NCBI GenBank assembly: GCA_964397755.1
Contig: CAYNJY010000005.1
Location: 1 to 64,000, forward strand
Reading direction: 5' to 3'
DNA length: 64,000 bases
DNA from: CAYNJY01 sp964397755
Lineage (GTDB): Bacteria > Patescibacteriota > Microgenomatia > UBA10105 > UBA927
The first letter of the stretch is position 1. Every line of letters starts with the position of its first letter. Below, piece by piece: positions 60,629-64,000 of this stretch. The position numbers were made by a program, and so were the translations under genes. The notes below the pieces were generated by a model, which saw only the letters and a program-made list of their open reading frames with translations, had not been told where the DNA came from and did not search any database.

Positions 60629-61980
60629 CCGTACCATTCTATCAAATCTATGCGGGTGATGACACCTAGGGGCGTTCCGCGAAAATCAATAACGACGACA
60701 AAGTTTTCTTGGATTAAAAGAGAGCTCACCCGATCGACAGATTCGTCTTGAGTCACCGTCGTCACCTGCGGGTCGATGAGCGCGGCGATGTGGCTCATTG
60801 GGCCGATGGTTTTTTCATACAGACCCGTGAGGAGCGAGCGCTCGGTTACCTTGCCGACGAGTTTCCTCTTGGCGATCACTGGCACTTGTGAGACATCCTG
60901 TTTGCGCATGATCGCGATCGCATCCCGGACCGTGTCGGTCGGCCGAAGCAATATGAGCTTTGCAAACTTCTTCTGGCTCAACACATCGCCGATGGTCCCC
61001 TCGCGGCCGGCTACCGGCAGGAATCCGTTGTCGCGCATCCAATCATCGTTGTACATTTTCGTAAGGTATGACTTGCCGCTATCAGGAAGAAGTACCACGA
61101 CGAGGCCCTTTTTGACTCTGGAACAGACTTTTTGCGCGGCGTAGAGGGCCATGCCTGAGGAGCCGCCCACCAGTATCCCCTCCTCGCGCGCAAGCTGCCG
61201 GGCGGTCAGGAAACACTCGTGGTCTCCCACCTGAATTACCTCGTCGACGAAGGAAAAATCTATGGTCGATGGGATAAAGTCTTCCCCGACACCCTCAACT
61301 TTATATGTCTTTGTGACTTTGGGAAACTTGCCTTTCCGAAAATACTCGTAGAATACCGACCCCACCGGATCAACGCCGATAACTTTGATCTTCGGATTTT
61401 TCTTCTTGAGAAACTTGCCTACTCCGGTAATGGTGCCGCCGGTCCCCATACCGCAGACGAAGTGGGTAATTTTTCCTTCCGTCTCGTCCCATATTTCCGG
61501 TCCGGTCGTTTGATAGTGCGCTTCGGGATTGGCGGGGTTGTGGTACTGGTCAGGTTTATAGGAGCCGGGAGTTTCCTTCACCAGCCGATCAGAGACCTTG
61601 TAGTAGCTTCGCTCATCCTCCGCAAGCACCGCTGTTGGCGTGATGACAACTTTAGCGCCAAAGGCACGAAGGAGATTTCGCTTCTCGTCGCTCATTTTGT
61701 CCGGCATCACAAAAATCATGTTGTAACCCCGGATTGCCGCAACCATGGCGAGGCCTGTGCCGGTGTTGCCGCTGGTTGGCTCGACAATCGTGCCGCCGGG
61801 CTTGAGCTTGCCCATTTTTTCCGCCCGGTCAATCATCGCGGCCCCGATCCGATCTTTCACCGAGCCGCCGGGATTCATGAATTCAAGCTTGGCAAGGAGG
61901 GTGACGCGGGGATTGGAATGGAGCTTGTGAATGCGCACCAGTGGGGTATTTCCAATGAGGTCCAGTATGGAGGAGTACAT
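60625..61980 (-). CDS. cystathionine beta-synthase
   Basis: 451 residues. Catalytic domain with LIGNTPLVRIHKL, PLP-Lys in NPGGSVKDRIG, EPTSGNTGTGLA and GTGGTITGVG. The segments DERSYYKVSDRLVKE and VEGVGEDFIPSTID are typical of true CBS rather than plain cysteine synthase. Two C-terminal CBS (Bateman) repeats follow. Condenses homocysteine with serine; next to ahcY, which makes homocysteine. Confidence 0.9.
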   Translation of the reverse strand: MYSSILDLIGNTPLVRIHKLHSNPRVTLLAKLEFMNPGGSVKDRIGAAMIDRAEKMGKLKPGGTIVEPTSGNTGTGLAMVAAIRGYNMIFVMPDKMSDEKRNLLRAFGAKVVITPTAVLAEDERSYYKVSDRLVKETPGSYKPDQYHNPANPEAHYQTTGPEIWDETEGKITHFVCGMGTGGTITGVGKFLKKKNPKIKVIGVDPVGSVFYEYFRKGKFPKVTKTYKVEGVGEDFIPSTIDFSFVDEVIQVGDHECFLTARQLAREEGILVGGSSGMALYAAQKVCSRVKKGLVVVLLPDSGKSYLTKMYNDDWMRDNGFLPVAGREGTIGDVLSQKKFAKLILLRPTDTVRDAIAIMRKQDVSQVPVIAKRKLVGKVTERSLLTGLYEKTIGPMSHIAALIDPQVTTVTQDESVDRVSSLLIQENFVVVIDFRGTPLGVITRIDLIEWYG

Positions 61981-61986
61981 ACGCTG

Positions 61987-63288
<1,302 letters not shown>

Positions 63289-63301
63289 TTATATTTTGAA
63301 T

Positions 63302-63889
63302 TTATTTAGGATTTGGTGCTTTGGATTTGGAATGTTCATCTGTTAGGGGCAAGTACATTTTCACTTCCCCAATGTATTTTTCCTTGTATAAAATCGCTCC
63401 AGGAATGACGCCGACTTTTTTAAAACCGAGTTTTTCGTACACGTGGAGCGCCCGGTCATTGCCTTCAAAGCAGTTGAGCGTGAGCAATCGTAACCCAAGA
63501 TGCCTTCCTTCGTCAATAAGGGCTCGCAAAAGCTCTGTGCCGATACCTTCCTCACGGTACTGCTTTGCTAGAGAAATACCGATCTCAGCCCCATGAGACC
63601 GGCGCAATTTCCCACGCCGAAGTTCGGCATTGCCTGCGTGCTTCCCGTTCACCTCAACCACCAAGTGTACTTTTTCTTTTTTCTCCATCTGTTCGATTCC
63701 TTCACGCAGCCATTTCTCTTCTTCCTCCCTCGTTATTGGCTTCCCGGAAAGATCAACAAAGGTGTCCTCCGCAATGAGCGCGTTCGCGTACGCGAGCATA
63801 TCTTCAAGGTCTTCCTCTTTCGGATATCGAAACACCACACTGTTTCCCTTCTTACTTTGAAATGTTTTTCTAACTTTCCCAAACTCCAT
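63302..63889 (-). CDS. GNAT-family N-acetyltransferase
   Basis: 195 residues. Acetyl-CoA motif A region SLAKQYREEGIGTELLRALI and LNCFEGNDRALHVYEKLGF. Rim-like acetyltransferase; substrate unknown. The C-terminal HSKSKAPNPK is encoded by a heptamer repeat (63308-63335). Confidence 0.88.
   Translation of the reverse strand: MEFGKVRKTFQSKKGNSVVFRYPKEEDLEDMLAYANALIAEDTFVDLSGKPITREEEEKWLREGIEQMEKKEKVHLVVEVNGKHAGNAELRRGKLRRSHGAEIGISLAKQYREEGIGTELLRALIDEGRHLGLRLLTLNCFEGNDRALHVYEKLGFKKVGVIPGAILYKEKYIGEVKMYLPLTDEHSKSKAPNPK
63308..63335. repeat. 4-unit heptamer repeat at GNAT 3' end
   Basis: Units aggattt, ggtgctt, tggattt, ggaatgt encode the last residues of the acetyltransferase. Confidence 0.7.
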
Positions 63890-63895
63890 AGGGAT

Positions 63896-64000
63896 CTAAA
63901 TCTTTAGCGGCTGATGATAATTTTCTTCGTATCGTTTTGCAAGCTCTTTCTTGGTAAAGTGGTGTGTGACGGTCCCGTATTTTTCAACCGTATAGACCGC
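63896..64000 (-). CDS. C-terminal end of an unidentified gene (cut by window edge)
   Basis: 34 codons ending in TAG: AVYTVEKYGTVTHHFTKKEL then AKRYEENYHQPLKI. Protein-like composition and tight spacing (6 bases) to the GNAT start support a real gene. Too little to name. Upstream of ahcY one might expect SAM-cycle genes, but the sequence does not show it. Confidence 0.6.
   Translation of the reverse strand, partial: AVYTVEKYGTVTHHFTKKELAKRYEENYHQPLKI

Overview
The window reads as a piece of a small-genome bacterium of the Candidate Phyla Radiation (Patescibacteria), most like Microgenomates. The basis is gene content and style: tight same-strand gene blocks with 4-base stop/start overlaps, a type IV pilus set beside a membrane pyrophosphatase, a short delta-prime clamp-loader subunit, an rpsF-ssb-rpsR operon with no bL9 gene after it, several small membrane proteins of unknown function, and many promoters whose -10 box lies only 5-8 bases before the start codon (leaderless mRNAs). 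UGA is used as an ordinary stop. Lineage is an inference. Two 100-N runs (23024-23123, 43288-43387) are scaffold gaps.

Layout. 1-5519 (minus): type IV pilus genes pilB-pilT-pilC-prepilin-pilD-prepilin. 5681-8054: clamp-loader delta-prime, a REP-associated transposase (RAYT) with REP copies around and inside it, and an unknown protein. 8164-15848 (plus): gyrB-hppA-gyrA, a frameshifted cupin-like ORF and folD. 15944-18514: a C39-like peptidase, a 188-base inverted-repeat element, a XerD-like recombinase and a 2H-phosphoesterase-like protein. 18515-19480 has no convincing gene but several strong hairpins. 19481-28695: a membrane protein, yebC, a TPR protein, a LytR_C protein, a Kef-type antiporter (gapped), an RluA synthase, a DksA/TraR protein, lgt, an MFS transporter and a small membrane protein. 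28720-34660 (minus): tldE, tldD, a second RAYT with its own REP family, tRNA-Leu(CAA), dnaB and an MBL hydrolase. 34767-43248 (plus): two surface proteins, a TrpR/YerC-family regulator, then a histidine-linked block (hutH, threonine-synthase-like gene, broken cysteine-synthase-like gene, hisC, hisS) and an EamA transporter. 43507-46339 (plus): rpmE, a short prfA and pckA. 46341-64000 (mostly minus): HtrA and Ctp proteases, rpsR-ssb-rpsF, ychF, small membrane proteins, an S51-like protein, cysS, a polytopic membrane protein, a DUF59 protein, recR, prs, a HAD phosphatase, an aminotransferase, a cystathionine beta-synthase, ahcY and a GNAT enzyme.

The most interesting area is 35948-42283. A TrpR-family regulator gene precedes two transcription units. 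Each unit starts with a strong promoter and a short leaderless peptide ORF. The hutH leader ends in four His codons around one Ser codon, and the hisC-hisS leader carries two adjacent His codons. Each leader runs into an intrinsic terminator before the first structural gene. An operator-like sequence TATTAA-N4-TTAATA occurs at both promoters. Together this looks like a compact histidine-sensing regulon built from ribosome-mediated attenuation plus a repressor site, and one arm controls histidine ammonia-lyase rather than only biosynthesis.

The second theme is repetitive DNA. The window holds two REP/RAYT systems, a pair of elements sharing near-identical terminal inverted repeats, a dispersed insert that encodes SSGQA-like residues, and more than a dozen imperfect 7- or 8-base tandem repeats. 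Several of these repeats sit in frame inside conserved genes (pilD, folD, rluA, cysS, recR, ahcY) and others between genes.
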